In this document: positions 41,935 through 51,398 of the stretch, one piece after another
How the letters are laid out: every line of letters starts with the position of its first letter
How positions within the stretch are numbered: the first letter of the stretch is position 1
Assembly (NCBI GenBank): GCA_965247585.1
Contig: CBDFHC010000004.1
Coordinates: forward strand, 372,001-436,000
DNA length: 64,000 nucleotides
From: CBDFHC01 sp965247585
Lineage (GTDB): Bacteria > Chloroflexota > Dehalococcoidia > Lucifugimonadales > GCA-2712585
Reading direction: 5' to 3'
Position numbers and translations under genes: made by a program
Notes under the pieces: generated by a model
Seen by the model: the letters and a program-made list of their open reading frames with translations, nothing else
Database searches by the model: none
Told to the model about the DNA's origin: nothing

Positions 41935-42201
41935 TTAGCGGTTGGATAGGGTGTAGAGTTGGAGCAACTCGCCTAGAACCTCCTTGTCGCGGCCTTCTCT
42001 AACGCCATCCACGACGCAGGTCTGGAGGTGGCCCTCCAAGAGGAGGGTCTCTACTTTTTCAATAGAACGGCGGATGGCGAAGGTCTGTTTGAGGATATCG
42101 ACGCAGTATTTGTCGTCGTCCAGCATACGTTTGACGCCGGAGAGGTGGCCTTCGATGTAGTTGAGGCGTTTAAGGGCCTCTGATTTAGTGTTGGGCAGCA
42201 T
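41935..42201 (-). CDS. csoR: CsoR-type copper-sensing repressor
   Basis: 88 residues from ATG 42201 with GGAGGATC upstream; a longer frame to 42279 runs across the operator and is unlikely. All-helical DUF156 protein: LKRLNYIEGHLSGVKRMLDD, the copper ligands Cys in KYCVDILKQ and His/Cys in EGHLQTCVVDG (the C-H-C set of CsoR), and a C-terminal LLQLYTL. Cu(I) binding releases it from DNA. It sits directly upstream of copA and a matching operator lies 23 bases before its start, so autoregulation of the operon is expected. Confidence 0.94.
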   Translation of the reverse strand: MLPNTKSEALKRLNYIEGHLSGVKRMLDDDKYCVDILKQTFAIRRSIEKVETLLLEGHLQTCVVDGVREGRDKEVLGELLQLYTLSNR

Positions 42202-42223
42202 GGTTGATCCTCCGTAGTGACCC

Positions 42224-42244
42224 ATACCCCCTGGGAGGGGGTTA
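42224..42244. promoter_or_regulatory. Probable CsoR operator
   Basis: ATACCCCCTGGGAGGGGGTTA: inverted repeat TA-CCCCCT / AGGGGG-TTA around GGG, matching the G-tract palindrome type known for CsoR sites. It lies 23-43 bases upstream of csoR. Confidence 0.78.
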
Positions 42245-42285
42245 AAGTTATGGTAACGCCGTTGGGGTAAGGGAGTCAAGGGGAG

Positions 42286-42775
42286 GAGGCCGGGCGGGCG
42301 CGGTGGGGAGGAGGCCGGGCGGGCGCGGTGGGGAGGTGGCCGGGCGGGCGCGGTGGGGAGGTGGCCGGGCGGGCGCGGTGGGGAGGTGGCCGGGCGGGCG
42401 CGGTGGGGAGGTGGCCGGGCGGGCGCGGTGGGGAGGTGGCCGGGCGGGCGCGGTGGGGAGGTGGCCGGGCGGGCGCGGTGGGGAGGTGGGGCGGGCGCGG
42501 TGGGGAGGTGGCCGGGCGGGCGCGGTGGGGAGGGGGAGGTGGCCGGGCGGGCGCGGGGGAGGTGGCCGGGCGGGCGCGGTGGGGAGGTGGCCGGGCGGGC
42601 GCGGTGGGGAGGTGGCCGGGCGGGCGCGGTGGGGAGGTGGCCGGGCGGGCGCGGTGGGGAGGTGGCCGGGCGGGCGCGGTGGGGAGGTGGCCGGGCGGGC
42701 GCGGTGGGGAGGTGGCCGGGCGGGCGCGGTGGGGAGGTGGCGCGGTGGGGAGGTGGCCGGGCGCGGTGGATGGCG
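42286..42775 (+). repeat. 25-bp GC-rich minisatellite, about 18 full and 2 partial units
   Basis: Unit GGTGGCCGGGCGGGCGCGGT plus GGGGA, repeated head to tail. Units near 42487, 42530 and 42735 carry small deletions or insertions; the rest are nearly perfect. Because 25 is not a multiple of 3, all three plus-strand frames are open and read GRWPGGRGGEV-like repeats; these are not genes. Four or more G-runs per unit give G-quadruplex potential on the plus strand. It sits between the divergent csoR and rpoB transcription units. Confidence 0.96.
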
Positions 42776-42966
42776 TAGTCCCGATTCGCCGTATAGAGTG
42801 GCCGGATTCTCGGGATTAGGTCCCTGGAGAAGGCGTTCTTTCGGGTGAATCGGTGGGGGCGTGGTCAGCGTTTAAGAAGAGGGGTTGGAGGCGCCAACAA
42901 TAGGGGCTACAGTGGAAGAGGGTCAAAACCGGTTAGAAATGGCTTGAAATTGACGGGACGCACCTA

Positions 42967-42994
42967 TTGACAAAGGTGTGTTTTTTGGTATGAT
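42967..42994 (+). promoter_or_regulatory. Strong sigma-70-type promoter of rpoBC
   Basis: TTGACA (42967-42972), 16-base spacer containing TTTTTT, TATGAT (42989-42994); a start near 43001 would give a leader of about 110 nt. Only A/T-rich spot in this region. Confidence 0.85.
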
Positions 42995-43110
42995 GTAACT
43001 TGCTCATTTTGCCTCTGCCAACTCATACCGCTCGAGCACGCTTCAGAAATCCCCGCCCTGGTTCCGCTTGTCTTTCGTTTCCCGGCGCTTAGCACAATGT
43101 AGGAGGAGAT

Positions 43111-46100
43111 ATGCCGTCCCTCGCAACTTCAAATGGGTCCCACGTAGCCACGCAGAAGACTTATGCCCGTATTCCCAGGGTACTGGATATACCCAACCTA
43201 ATTCAAGTACAGCTTGACTCATTTGAGCAGTTTAAGGAGGAGGGGATAGGCGAGGTTTTCCGTGAGATCTCTCCGATACAGGACTTCACGGCGAACAAGT
43301 TCGAGCTTTATTTCGAAGGGCATTCGTTCCGGGAGCCGAAGTACTCGCCGGAGGAGTGCAAAGAGAAGGAGATAACGTTCGCGGCGTCGCTGTGGGTGAA
43401 GGCGAAGCTGATCACCAAGGAGACGGGGGTGATCAAGGAGCAGGAGATCTTCATGGGGGACATCCCCATGATGACGGAGAACGGGACGTTCATAATCAAC
43501 GGCGCAGAGCGGGTGGTGGTGAGCCAGCTAGTGAGGTCGCCGGGGGCGTACTTCGTGCTGGACCGGGACACGGCCAACGACCGGCAGCTTTGCTCAGCGA
43601 AGCTGATACCCTACCGCGGAGCGTGGTTGGAGTTGGAGACCAGCACTAAGAACATTCTATCTGTAAAGGTGGACCGGAAGCGGAAAGTGTCCATAACGAC
43701 GTTCCTGCGGGCGTTGGGGTTGGCGGACGAAGAGGAAGTATTGTCGCTGTTCGCCGAAGTGGACACGGACGCGGCGCACCCCTTTATCCAGTCAACGCTG
43801 GATAAGGACGTATACACGGACGAGCGGGACAGCTATTTCAAGAAGGAAGACCTGAGGAACGTTTGGGACTGGCTGCACCCGGAAGAGGAATATGACCAAG
43901 AGCGGGCGCGGCGGATAGCCAGCGCACAGCTGGAGTTTTACCGAAGGCTCAGGCCGGGGGAGCCTCCTAGCGTTGAGAACGCGTACACGCTGCTGCGGAA
44001 CCTGCTGTTTGAGCGGCGCCGGTATGACCTGGGCCGGGTGGGCCGGTACAAGCTGAACAGCCGGTTGGCGCTGGACAAGGACCCGGAGAAGAGGGTGTTG
44101 GACCGGGAAGACATCATTGCAATGATCCGGATAATGATCCAGCTAAACAATGGGGTGGGCAAGCCGGACGATATTGACCACCTGGGTAACCGGCGGGTAA
44201 GGGCGGTAGGGGAGCTGGTGCAAAACCAGATGCGGGTGGGGCTGCTGAGGATGGAGCGGATGGTGAAGGAGAGGATGACGCTGATAGACCCGGACCAGGC
44301 GACGCCGCAGGCGCTGGTGAACATCCGGCCGGTGGTGGCATCGGTGCGGGAGTTCTTCGGGGGGTCTCAGCTGTCGCAGTTCATGGACCAGACGAACCCG
44401 CTGGCGGAGCTAACGCATAAGCGGCGGCTATCGGCGCTGGGGCCCGGCGGGCTGTCCAGGGAAAGGGCGGGTTTTGACGTTCGGGACGTCCACTTTTCTC
44501 ATTACGGGCGGATCTGTCCGATAGAGACGCCGGAGGGGCCGAATATTGGGCTTTTGAGCTCGCTGGCGAGCTATGCGCGGATCAACGCGTTCGGGTTCAT
44601 AGAGTCGCCGTACCGTAAGGTGCTGCGGGAGTTGCCGAACGATTCGCCGGACCTGGAGGGCCGGACATCGACTGACGCGGTGGTGGGGGAGGACGGGAAG
44701 ACGATTGTCCGGGCGGGGTCTACGATCATCAAGAGGGCGCTTTCGAAGATAGCGGCGCTGAAGAAGTGCCAGGTGGCGGTGAAGCCCTTCGTATCATCGA
44801 AGGAAGAGGACATTATCTACCTCTCGGCGGACCGGGAGGAGCCGTACATCATAGCCCAGGCGAACGTAGAGCTGGACGGGAAGAACCAGTTGGTGAGGGA
44901 CAGGGTGGAGGTGAGGATAGCAGACGATTACGCGGAGGAGTCGCCGGAGCGGGTGGACTTCATGGATGTGTCGCCGATGCAGATCATGAGCATATCGGCG
45001 TCATTGATACCGTTCCTGGAGCACGACGACGCGAACCGGGCGCTAATGGGCTCCAACATGCAACGGCAGGCAGTGCCGCTACTGAGGCCGGAGGCGCCGC
45101 TGATTGGAACGGGGATTGAGGGCCGTGTGGCAAAGGACAGCGGGCAGGTGGTGATGTCCCGGGTTGTGGGGGACGTGGTGGCGAGCAGCGGCAACGAGAT
45201 AATGGTGCGTGACCAGGATGGCACGGAGCACGCCCACCGGTTGATCAAGTTCTCCCGGACGAATCAGGGGACGTGTTTCAATCAGCGCTCGGTAGTGCAG
45301 ATTGGACAACGGGTGAAGGTGGGCGATGTGCTGGCGGACAGCTCGTCCACGGAGCGGGGCGACCTGGCGTTGGGACAGAACGTGCTGGTGGCGTTCATGA
45401 GCTGGGAGGGCTACAACTACGAGGACGCCATCATCTTGAGCGAAAGCCTGGTAAAGAATGACTTTTTCACGTCCATACATATAGAGAAGCACGAGATGGA
45501 GGCGCGGGAGACGAAGCTGGGACCGGAGGAGATCACCCAGGATATCCCCAACGTGGGGGAGGAGAGCCTGAGGGACCTGGATGAGAGGGGGATTATCAGG
45601 GTTGGGGCAGAGGTAGGGCCAGGAGATATCCTGGTGGGGAAGGTGACGCCCAAGGGTGAAACGGAGCTGACGGCGGAAGAGAAGCTCCTGAGGGCGATCT
45701 TTGGAGAGAAGTCCCGGGATGTTAAGGACACGTCTCTGCGGGTGCCCCACGGGGAGCAGGGAAAGATAATTGACGTTAAGGTGCTGTCCCGGCTCAACAA
45801 GGACGAGCTGCCGGCGTCTGTGAACGAGGCTGTGCGAGTGTGGGTGGCGCAGACGCGCAAGATTTCGGTAGGAGACAAGATGGCGGGGCGGCACGGGAAT
45901 AAGGGGGTGGTGGCGCGGATTCTGCCGACGGAGGACATGCCGTACCTGCCGGACGGGACGCCGGTGGACATCATCCTAAACCCGATTGGAGTGCCATCCC
46001 GCATGAACCTGGGGCAGGTGATGGAGACGCACTTAGGTTGGGTGGCCCGGCTGCTGGGGTTCCGTGCGTCGACGCCGATCTTCGATGGGGCCAAGGACCT

Positions 46101-46866
46101 GGCGATTGAGGACGGCCTGGCTAGGGTGTGGTTCGTACAAAAGGCAGGGGCGCTGGATATGGCGCCGGACCAGACGACGCCGACGGTGGACCGGCCGAAG
46201 GTGGACGCCTGGCTGAAGGAGCGCGGATACGACGGTGATCGACTTTGGGATGACAGCGTTTCTGATGAGGCGTGGCAGGCAGCGCTCAGAATCTGGCTGA
46301 AAGAGGACAGGGGGATTGACTCGGAGAAGCTGACGTTTGAGGAGATGCGTGTCAAGGCGCTGGAGCTGCACCGGGACCAGAAACTGGCGCCACCAACGTT
46401 TGGGAAGACGACGCTGATGGATGGGAAGACGGGGGAGGCGTTCAGCCAGCCGGTAACGGTGGGACACATTTACATGATGAAGCTTGTCCACCTGGTGGAG
46501 GACAAGATCCATGCGAGGTCAACGGGGCCGTATTCGTTGATAACGCAGCAGCCGCTGGGAGGAAAGGCCCAGTTCGGCGGGCAGCGGTTCGGCGAGATGG
46601 AGGTGTGGGCGCTGGAAGCGTACAGCGCGGCGCACAATCTTCAGGAGGTGTTGACTGTAAAGTCGGATGATGTTTCTGGACGGGTGAAGACGTACGAAGC
46701 GATAGTGAAAGGTGAGGACATTGTCCAGCCGGGGATACCGGAGTCTTTCAACGTGCTGGTGAAGGAACTGCAGAGCCTGGGGCTGTCAGTGGAGTTGCTG
46801 AATGAAGAGCAGCCTGCGCCAATGCCCAGCGAGTTCCCGGAGCCAATAGAAATAGAAGGAGACTAA
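43111..46866 (+). CDS. rpoB: DNA-directed RNA polymerase subunit beta
   Basis: 1251 residues from ATG 43111 (AGGAGGAGAT upstream). Full beta-subunit sequence: YARIPRVLDIPNLIQVQLDS start, NGTFIINGAERVVVSQLVRS, the rifampicin region SQLSQFMDQTNPLAELTHKR with RLSALGPGGLSRERAGFDVR, PIETPEGPNIGLLSSL, FMSWEGYNYEDAIILSE, KISVGDKMAGRHGNKGVVAR and the terminal KAQFGGQRFGEMEVWALEAY. It catalyses transcription with RpoC and alpha. The preceding gene is not rplL; the gene has its own strong promoter. No large lineage insertion is visible, consistent with a short-form beta subunit. Confidence 0.98.
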   Translation: MPSLATSNGSHVATQKTYARIPRVLDIPNLIQVQLDSFEQFKEEGIGEVFREISPIQDFTANKFELYFEGHSFREPKYSPEECKEKEITFAASLWVKAKLITKETGVIKEQEIFMGDIPMMTENGTFIINGAERVVVSQLVRSPGAYFVLDRDTANDRQLCSAKLIPYRGAWLELETSTKNILSVKVDRKRKVSITTFLRALGLADEEEVLSLFAEVDTDAAHPFIQSTLDKDVYTDERDSYFKKEDLRNVWDWLHPEEEYDQERARRIASAQLEFYRRLRPGEPPSVENAYTLLRNLLFERRRYDLGRVGRYKLNSRLALDKDPEKRVLDREDIIAMIRIMIQLNNGVGKPDDIDHLGNRRVRAVGELVQNQMRVGLLRMERMVKERMTLIDPDQATPQALVNIRPVVASVREFFGGSQLSQFMDQTNPLAELTHKRRLSALGPGGLSRERAGFDVRDVHFSHYGRICPIETPEGPNIGLLSSLASYARINAFGFIESPYRKVLRELPNDSPDLEGRTSTDAVVGEDGKTIVRAGSTIIKRALSKIAALKKCQVAVKPFVSSKEEDIIYLSADREEPYIIAQANVELDGKNQLVRDRVEVRIADDYAEESPERVDFMDVSPMQIMSISASLIPFLEHDDANRALMGSNMQRQAVPLLRPEAPLIGTGIEGRVAKDSGQVVMSRVVGDVVASSGNEIMVRDQDGTEHAHRLIKFSRTNQGTCFNQRSVVQIGQRVKVGDVLADSSSTERGDLALGQNVLVAFMSWEGYNYEDAIILSESLVKNDFFTSIHIEKHEMEARETKLGPEEITQDIPNVGEESLRDLDERGIIRVGAEVGPGDILVGKVTPKGETELTAEEKLLRAIFGEKSRDVKDTSLRVPHGEQGKIIDVKVLSRLNKDELPASVNEAVRVWVAQTRKISVGDKMAGRHGNKGVVARILPTEDMPYLPDGTPVDIILNPIGVPSRMNLGQVMETHLGWVARLLGFRASTPIFDGAKDLAIEDGLARVWFVQKAGALDMAPDQTTPTVDRPKVDAWLKERGYDGDRLWDDSVSDEAWQAALRIWLKEDRGIDSEKLTFEEMRVKALELHRDQKLAPPTFGKTTLMDGKTGEAFSQPVTVGHIYMMKLVHLVEDKIHARSTGPYSLITQQPLGGKAQFGGQRFGEMEVWALEAYSAAHNLQEVLTVKSDDVSGRVKTYEAIVKGEDIVQPGIPESFNVLVKELQSLGLSVELLNEEQPAPMPSEFPEPIEIEGD

Positions 46867-47028
46867 TTTCCCCCAACGGCGGTTGTTTCCGTCCTGAGGG
46901 CACAAGCCCGGGAGGGGCAGGAGCCAGGACGACAGCCGTAGGGGTCCCGATAGGGATAGGGGTGTGGTCCCTCCAGACAGCAGGGTTCGGTCCCTCTACT
47001 TTAGGCGATAGGGAGAAGGCAGAGAGAT

Positions 47029-50000
47029 ATGGTAAGCATTGCGGATAGAGGCGAGATACATTCGGCCAGCTTCAGCGCGATCCGGATTTCAATAGCGTCA
47101 CCGGAGCAGATACGGAGTTGGTCGCACGGGCTGATAACGAAGCCTGAGACGATAAACTATCGAACGCTGCGTCCGGAGAAGGACGGGCTGTTTTGTGAGC
47201 GTATCTTTGGGCCGACGAAGGACTGGGAGTGCTTCTGCGGGAAGTATAAGAGGATCCGGTACCGGGGGGTTATTTGCGACCGGTGCGGGGTAGAGGTGAC
47301 CCGGTCACGGGTACGGCGGGAGCGGATGGCACACATAGAGTTGGCGGCGCCGGTGGCGCATATCTGGTTTAGCAAGGGGACGCCGAGCCGGCTGGGGCTG
47401 CTGCTGGACCTATCGCCAAGGAACCTGGAGCGTGTGCTCTACTTTGCGCAGCACGTGATTATCTCTGTGGATGAGGATGCGCGGAACGAGGCGATTACGC
47501 AGGAGAAGGAGAAGTTTGACAAGGAAGTGGAGATGCGGCGGCTGGCGGCGGCGGAAGCTATTAGCCAGTTGACGGGACGGCCGGTGGAGGAGATCCCGTT
47601 GAAGGAAGGTGAGCCCACGCTGGTGGAAGGGATGTCAGAGGAGGTTGTGGGAGAGGTGGCCACGATTGAGGAGAAGCTGGAGGAGGAGTGCAGCCAGCTA
47701 GAGGTTGAATATGAGGCCAGGGTGGACGAGTTGGAGGACCTGCGCGCGCTGAAGCTGGTGACGGAGAGCCGGTTCCGGGAGCTGAAGGGGCGATACGCTC
47801 AGGTGTTCCAGGCGAGCATGGGGGCCGAGGGTGTGCTTGAGATACTGCGGAAGATGGACCTGGAGGAGATGCGGGAACAGCTAATGGAGGAGATGCAGTC
47901 GACCTCGGGCCAGAGGAGGAAGAAGGCGATCAAGCGGCTGCGAGTGGTGGAGGCGTTCCGGAAGAGTGGAAATAAGCCGGAGTGGATGGTGCTGAAGGTG
48001 CTGCCGGTGCTGCCACCGGAGCTGAGGCCCATGGTGCAGTTGGACGGCGGCCGGTTTGCCACCAGCGATTTGAATGATCTGTATCGCCGGGTTATCAACC
48101 GGAATAACCGGCTGAAGCGGCTGATAGATCTGGGGGCGCCGGAGATAATTGTCCGGAACGAAAAGCGGATGTTGCAGGAAGCGGTGGACGCGCTGATAGA
48201 CAACGGCCGACGTGGGAGGCCCATCCAGGGGAGCCACAACCACAAGTTGAAGTCGCTGTCCGACCTGCTTCGAGGGAAGCAGGGGCGGTTCCGGCAGAAC
48301 CTGCTGGGGAAGCGGGTGGACTATTCCGGCCGTTCGGTAATTGTGGCCGGGCCGGAGTTGGAGTTGCACCAGTGCGGGCTGCCGAAGCGGATGGCGCTGG
48401 AGTTGTTCAAGCCGTTCGTGATGCACCGGCTGGTGCTGCTGGGAGTAGCGCCGAACATAAAGAGCGCGAAGCGGATGGTGGAGCGTGCCCGGGGAGAGGT
48501 GTGGGACATATTGGAGGATGTGATCAAGGAGCGGCCGGTGCTGCTGAACCGAGCGCCGACGCTGCACCGTCTGGGGATCCAGGCGTTTATGCCGGTGCTG
48601 ATAGAGGGAAGCGCGATACAGATTCACCCGCTGGTGTGCCCGGCGTTCAACGCGGACTTCGATGGGGACCAGATGGCAGTGCATGTACCGCTGTCGCGGA
48701 TGGCGGTGATTGAAGCCAAGGAGACGATGATAAGCACGCACAACATGCTATCGCCGGCATCCGGTGAGCCGCTGGTGGCGCCGACGCTGGACATGGTATT
48801 GGGGTGCTACTACCTGACGGACATGACGTCTAACGCGGAGGGTTCCGGGAAGCAGTTTCTGAGCTTTGAAGAAGCGCGGATGGCGTACGACTCAGAATAT
48901 GTAAACCTCCAGGCGGAGATCAAGATTTGGAGTCCGAAGGACGCAGAGGGGTGGCTGACCACCTCGGTGGGGCGAATTATCATGAACGAGGTGCTGCCGC
49001 CGGAAATAGGGTACAAGAACCAGATAATGGACAAGGGGGCGTTGAAGGACCTGACCAGCGAGTGCTATAGGTTGCTGGGGAACGATGCGACAGCCAAGGT
49101 GCTGGATAAGATAAAGACGCTGGGGTTCCAGTACGCCACAAAGTCAGGGATCACGATTGCAATTAACGACATTCAGGTGTCGCCGAAAAAGAAGCAGATT
49201 CTGGAAGTCGCCAACAAACAAGTGGAGGAGTACGAAAGCGACTACATGCTGGGCCTGATGACCGAGGACGAGAGGTACACGCACACGGTGAACACGTGGA
49301 CGCAGGCCAGCGACGCAATGGAAGAGATAGTGAAGGCGGACCTGGGGAGCTACGGAGGGATCGCGGTGATGGCGGTCTCCGGGGCGAAGGGAAATATTGC
49401 GCAGATCAAGCAGATGGCCGGCATGAGGGGGTTGATGAGCAACCCGAAGGGCCGGATTATCGACCTGCCCATCAAGTCCAGTTTCCGGGAGGGTCTGACG
49501 GCGCTGGAGTATTTCATCTCCACGCACGGGGCCCGGAAGGGGCTGGCGGACACGGCGCTGAGGACGGCGGACTCCGGTTACTTGACGCGCCGGCTGACGG
49601 ACGTGTGTCAGGACGTGATCATACTGCACGAGGACTGTGGAACTTTCGAAGGGACATGGCTGGCCTCCGAGGGAGACGACCCGCTGGTAGCATCAATGTC
49701 GGAGCGGGCGCTAGGGCGGATGGCGGCAAGTCCGTTGGCGCACCCGGAGACGGGTGAGGTGATTGTTGGGCGGAACGAGGAGATAACAGAAACGGCGCTG
49801 CTGACGATAGAGGCGGCAGGGATTAAGGAGATACACGCCCGGTCACCGCTGGAGTGCCTGGCGCACCGGGGATTGTGCCAGATGTGCTACGGGCGCAGCC
49901 CGGCGACGGGTGAACTGGTGAAGATGGGTGAGGCGGTGGGCATCATTGCGGCGCAGAGCATAGGGGAGCCGGGAACGCAGTTGACGATGAGGACGTTCCA

Positions 50001-51273
50001 CACGGGCGGAGTTGCGGGATTAGACATCACCAGCGGACTGCCCAGGGTGGAGGAGCTTTTCGAGGCCCGGATTCCGAAGGGCGCGGCGATACTGTCCGAT
50101 ATCGACGGTCTGGCGGAGTTGGAAGATGGCGGGGACGGGCGGCGGCTTCGGATTGTTAGCAAGGAGGAGTACCAGGAGGACTACCCGCTGCCCAAGGGCG
50201 CGGAGTTGCTGGTTACCGAGGGGCAGGACGTGGAAGCGGGGACGCAGCTAGCGATTGTGGGTGAGGCGCCAAAACCAAAGGGCAGGAAGAAGGCCAAAGC
50301 CGCGGAGGCGGCGGAAGCGGAAGCGGAGGTGGCGAAGCCTCCGGCGGTAGAGATTGTGGCCAGCGTGGGGGGTAGGGTGGTAGTGGGACCGGACAGTGTT
50401 TCGATTGTGTGGGCTGACGTGGATGACAGGGAGCACGTTGTGCCGGCTTCGGCGATGCTGCTGGTAAAGAACGAAGACGATGTAAAGGCGGGCGATGCGT
50501 TGACGGCGGGACCGCTGAACCCACACGACATCCTTCGAGTGAAGGGTAAGGATGAGGTGCAGAGGTACCTTTCAGAGGAGGTGCAGCGGGTGTACCGGTC
50601 CCAGGGCGTGCGGATTCATGACCGGCACGTAGAGGTGGTGATACGACAGATGTCTAGGCGGGTGCAGGTTGATTCGGCGGGGGACGCGCAGTATATCCCC
50701 GGGCAGTCAGTGGATGTGTTTGATTTCCAGGATAAGAACGCGCAGGTGCTGGCGGAGGGTGGGGAGCCGGCGACGGCGAAGCCGGTATTGCTGGGGATCA
50801 CCCGGTCGTCACTGCTGACGGACAGCTTTTTGGCGGCGGCGTCGTTCCAAGAGACGACGCGGGTGCTAACGGAGGCGGCGGCCAGCGGCGCGGAGGACCA
50901 CCTGCTAGGGCTGAAGGAGAACGTTATAATCGGGCGGCTTATCCCGGCGCGGGTGCACCTGGACTTGCCACCGGTTGAAGATGCGTACACGTTGGGCGAG
51001 GAGATGATGCTGGCCGGGCTTGAAGGGGAAGGGCTAATGGGAACGACGATAGATGACCTGGCAGAATCCTTTAACAACGGCCACGAAGAGATGGAAAACG
51101 GACAGGGCGAGGGGAAGGCCGGGACGATTGAGGGGCTGCTGGACGCAGAGCTGGACGAGGAGGACGAGGACGATGAGGCCGGCGAGGAGGCCGGGTCCAA
51201 CGGTGTCTCAGAGGCGGGGATAGCGGAAGGGTCAGAAGAGATGCAGAGGGAGCAGGTGTCCGACGATGATTAA
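47029..51273 (+). CDS. rpoC: DNA-directed RNA polymerase subunit beta'
   Basis: 1414 residues from ATG 47029, 162 bases after rpoB and presumably co-transcribed. Zinc site 1: Cys68, Cys70, Cys83, Cys86 in DWECFCGKYKRIRYRG and VICDRCGVEV. The catalytic loop NADFDGDQMAVHVPLS (about 540-555) holds the three Mg-binding aspartates. Bridge helix and trigger loop follow (GARKGLADTALRTADSGYLT), zinc site 2 is in ECLAHRGLCQMCYGRS and QSIGEPGTQLTMRTFHTGG is conserved. A Lys/Ala/Glu-rich insert lies at about 1082-1110. The C-terminus (about 1350-1414) is a very acidic tail (LDEEDEDDEAGEEAG) that is probably disordered. Confidence 0.98.
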   Translation: MVSIADRGEIHSASFSAIRISIASPEQIRSWSHGLITKPETINYRTLRPEKDGLFCERIFGPTKDWECFCGKYKRIRYRGVICDRCGVEVTRSRVRRERMAHIELAAPVAHIWFSKGTPSRLGLLLDLSPRNLERVLYFAQHVIISVDEDARNEAITQEKEKFDKEVEMRRLAAAEAISQLTGRPVEEIPLKEGEPTLVEGMSEEVVGEVATIEEKLEEECSQLEVEYEARVDELEDLRALKLVTESRFRELKGRYAQVFQASMGAEGVLEILRKMDLEEMREQLMEEMQSTSGQRRKKAIKRLRVVEAFRKSGNKPEWMVLKVLPVLPPELRPMVQLDGGRFATSDLNDLYRRVINRNNRLKRLIDLGAPEIIVRNEKRMLQEAVDALIDNGRRGRPIQGSHNHKLKSLSDLLRGKQGRFRQNLLGKRVDYSGRSVIVAGPELELHQCGLPKRMALELFKPFVMHRLVLLGVAPNIKSAKRMVERARGEVWDILEDVIKERPVLLNRAPTLHRLGIQAFMPVLIEGSAIQIHPLVCPAFNADFDGDQMAVHVPLSRMAVIEAKETMISTHNMLSPASGEPLVAPTLDMVLGCYYLTDMTSNAEGSGKQFLSFEEARMAYDSEYVNLQAEIKIWSPKDAEGWLTTSVGRIIMNEVLPPEIGYKNQIMDKGALKDLTSECYRLLGNDATAKVLDKIKTLGFQYATKSGITIAINDIQVSPKKKQILEVANKQVEEYESDYMLGLMTEDERYTHTVNTWTQASDAMEEIVKADLGSYGGIAVMAVSGAKGNIAQIKQMAGMRGLMSNPKGRIIDLPIKSSFREGLTALEYFISTHGARKGLADTALRTADSGYLTRRLTDVCQDVIILHEDCGTFEGTWLASEGDDPLVASMSERALGRMAASPLAHPETGEVIVGRNEEITETALLTIEAAGIKEIHARSPLECLAHRGLCQMCYGRSPATGELVKMGEAVGIIAAQSIGEPGTQLTMRTFHTGGVAGLDITSGLPRVEELFEARIPKGAAILSDIDGLAELEDGGDGRRLRIVSKEEYQEDYPLPKGAELLVTEGQDVEAGTQLAIVGEAPKPKGRKKAKAAEAAEAEAEVAKPPAVEIVASVGGRVVVGPDSVSIVWADVDDREHVVPASAMLLVKNEDDVKAGDALTAGPLNPHDILRVKGKDEVQRYLSEEVQRVYRSQGVRIHDRHVEVVIRQMSRRVQVDSAGDAQYIPGQSVDVFDFQDKNAQVLAEGGEPATAKPVLLGITRSSLLTDSFLAAASFQETTRVLTEAAASGAEDHLLGLKENVIIGRLIPARVHLDLPPVEDAYTLGEEMMLAGLEGEGLMGTTIDDLAESFNNGHEEMENGQGEGKAGTIEGLLDAELDEEDEDDEAGEEAGSNGVSEAGIAEGSEEMQREQVSDDD

Positions 51274-51282
51274 GGGCATTTG

Positions 51283-51311
51283 TTGACCGAGGCATCGGGC
51301 AAGGCTAGACT
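51283..51311 (+). promoter_or_regulatory. Candidate promoter of tRNA-Val
   Basis: TTGACC (51283-51288), 17-base spacer, TAGACT (51306-51311), ending ten bases before the tRNA 5' end. Confidence 0.6.
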
Positions 51312-51321
51312 TAACGCTGAT

Positions 51322-51398
51322 GGGCGGTTAGCTCAGTTGGTTAGAGCACTGCGTTGACATCGCAGAGGTCACTGGTTCGAGCCCAGTATCGCCCACCA
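51322..51398 (+). tRNA. tRNA-Val (anticodon GAC), integration target
   Basis: 77-nt cloverleaf with acceptor GGGCGGT/ATCGCCC, D-arm GCTCAGTTGGTTAGAGC, anticodon stem CTGCG/CGCAG around TTGACAT (anticodon GAC), T-arm ACTGG-TTCGAGC-CCAGT, discriminator A and encoded CCA. Its 3' end starts a 19-bp sequence repeated at 61942, the mark of an element integrated here. Confidence 0.96.

Noticed and set aside
42286..42775. Possible CRISPR array
   Set aside because: Units are head to tail with no unique spacers and no cas genes nearby. The same applies to the 197-, 221- and 273-bp arrays and to 28705-28790.
42303..42848. Gly/Arg-rich frames in all three plus-strand phases
   Set aside because: Direct consequence of a 25-bp repeat without stops; no start signal or plausible protein.
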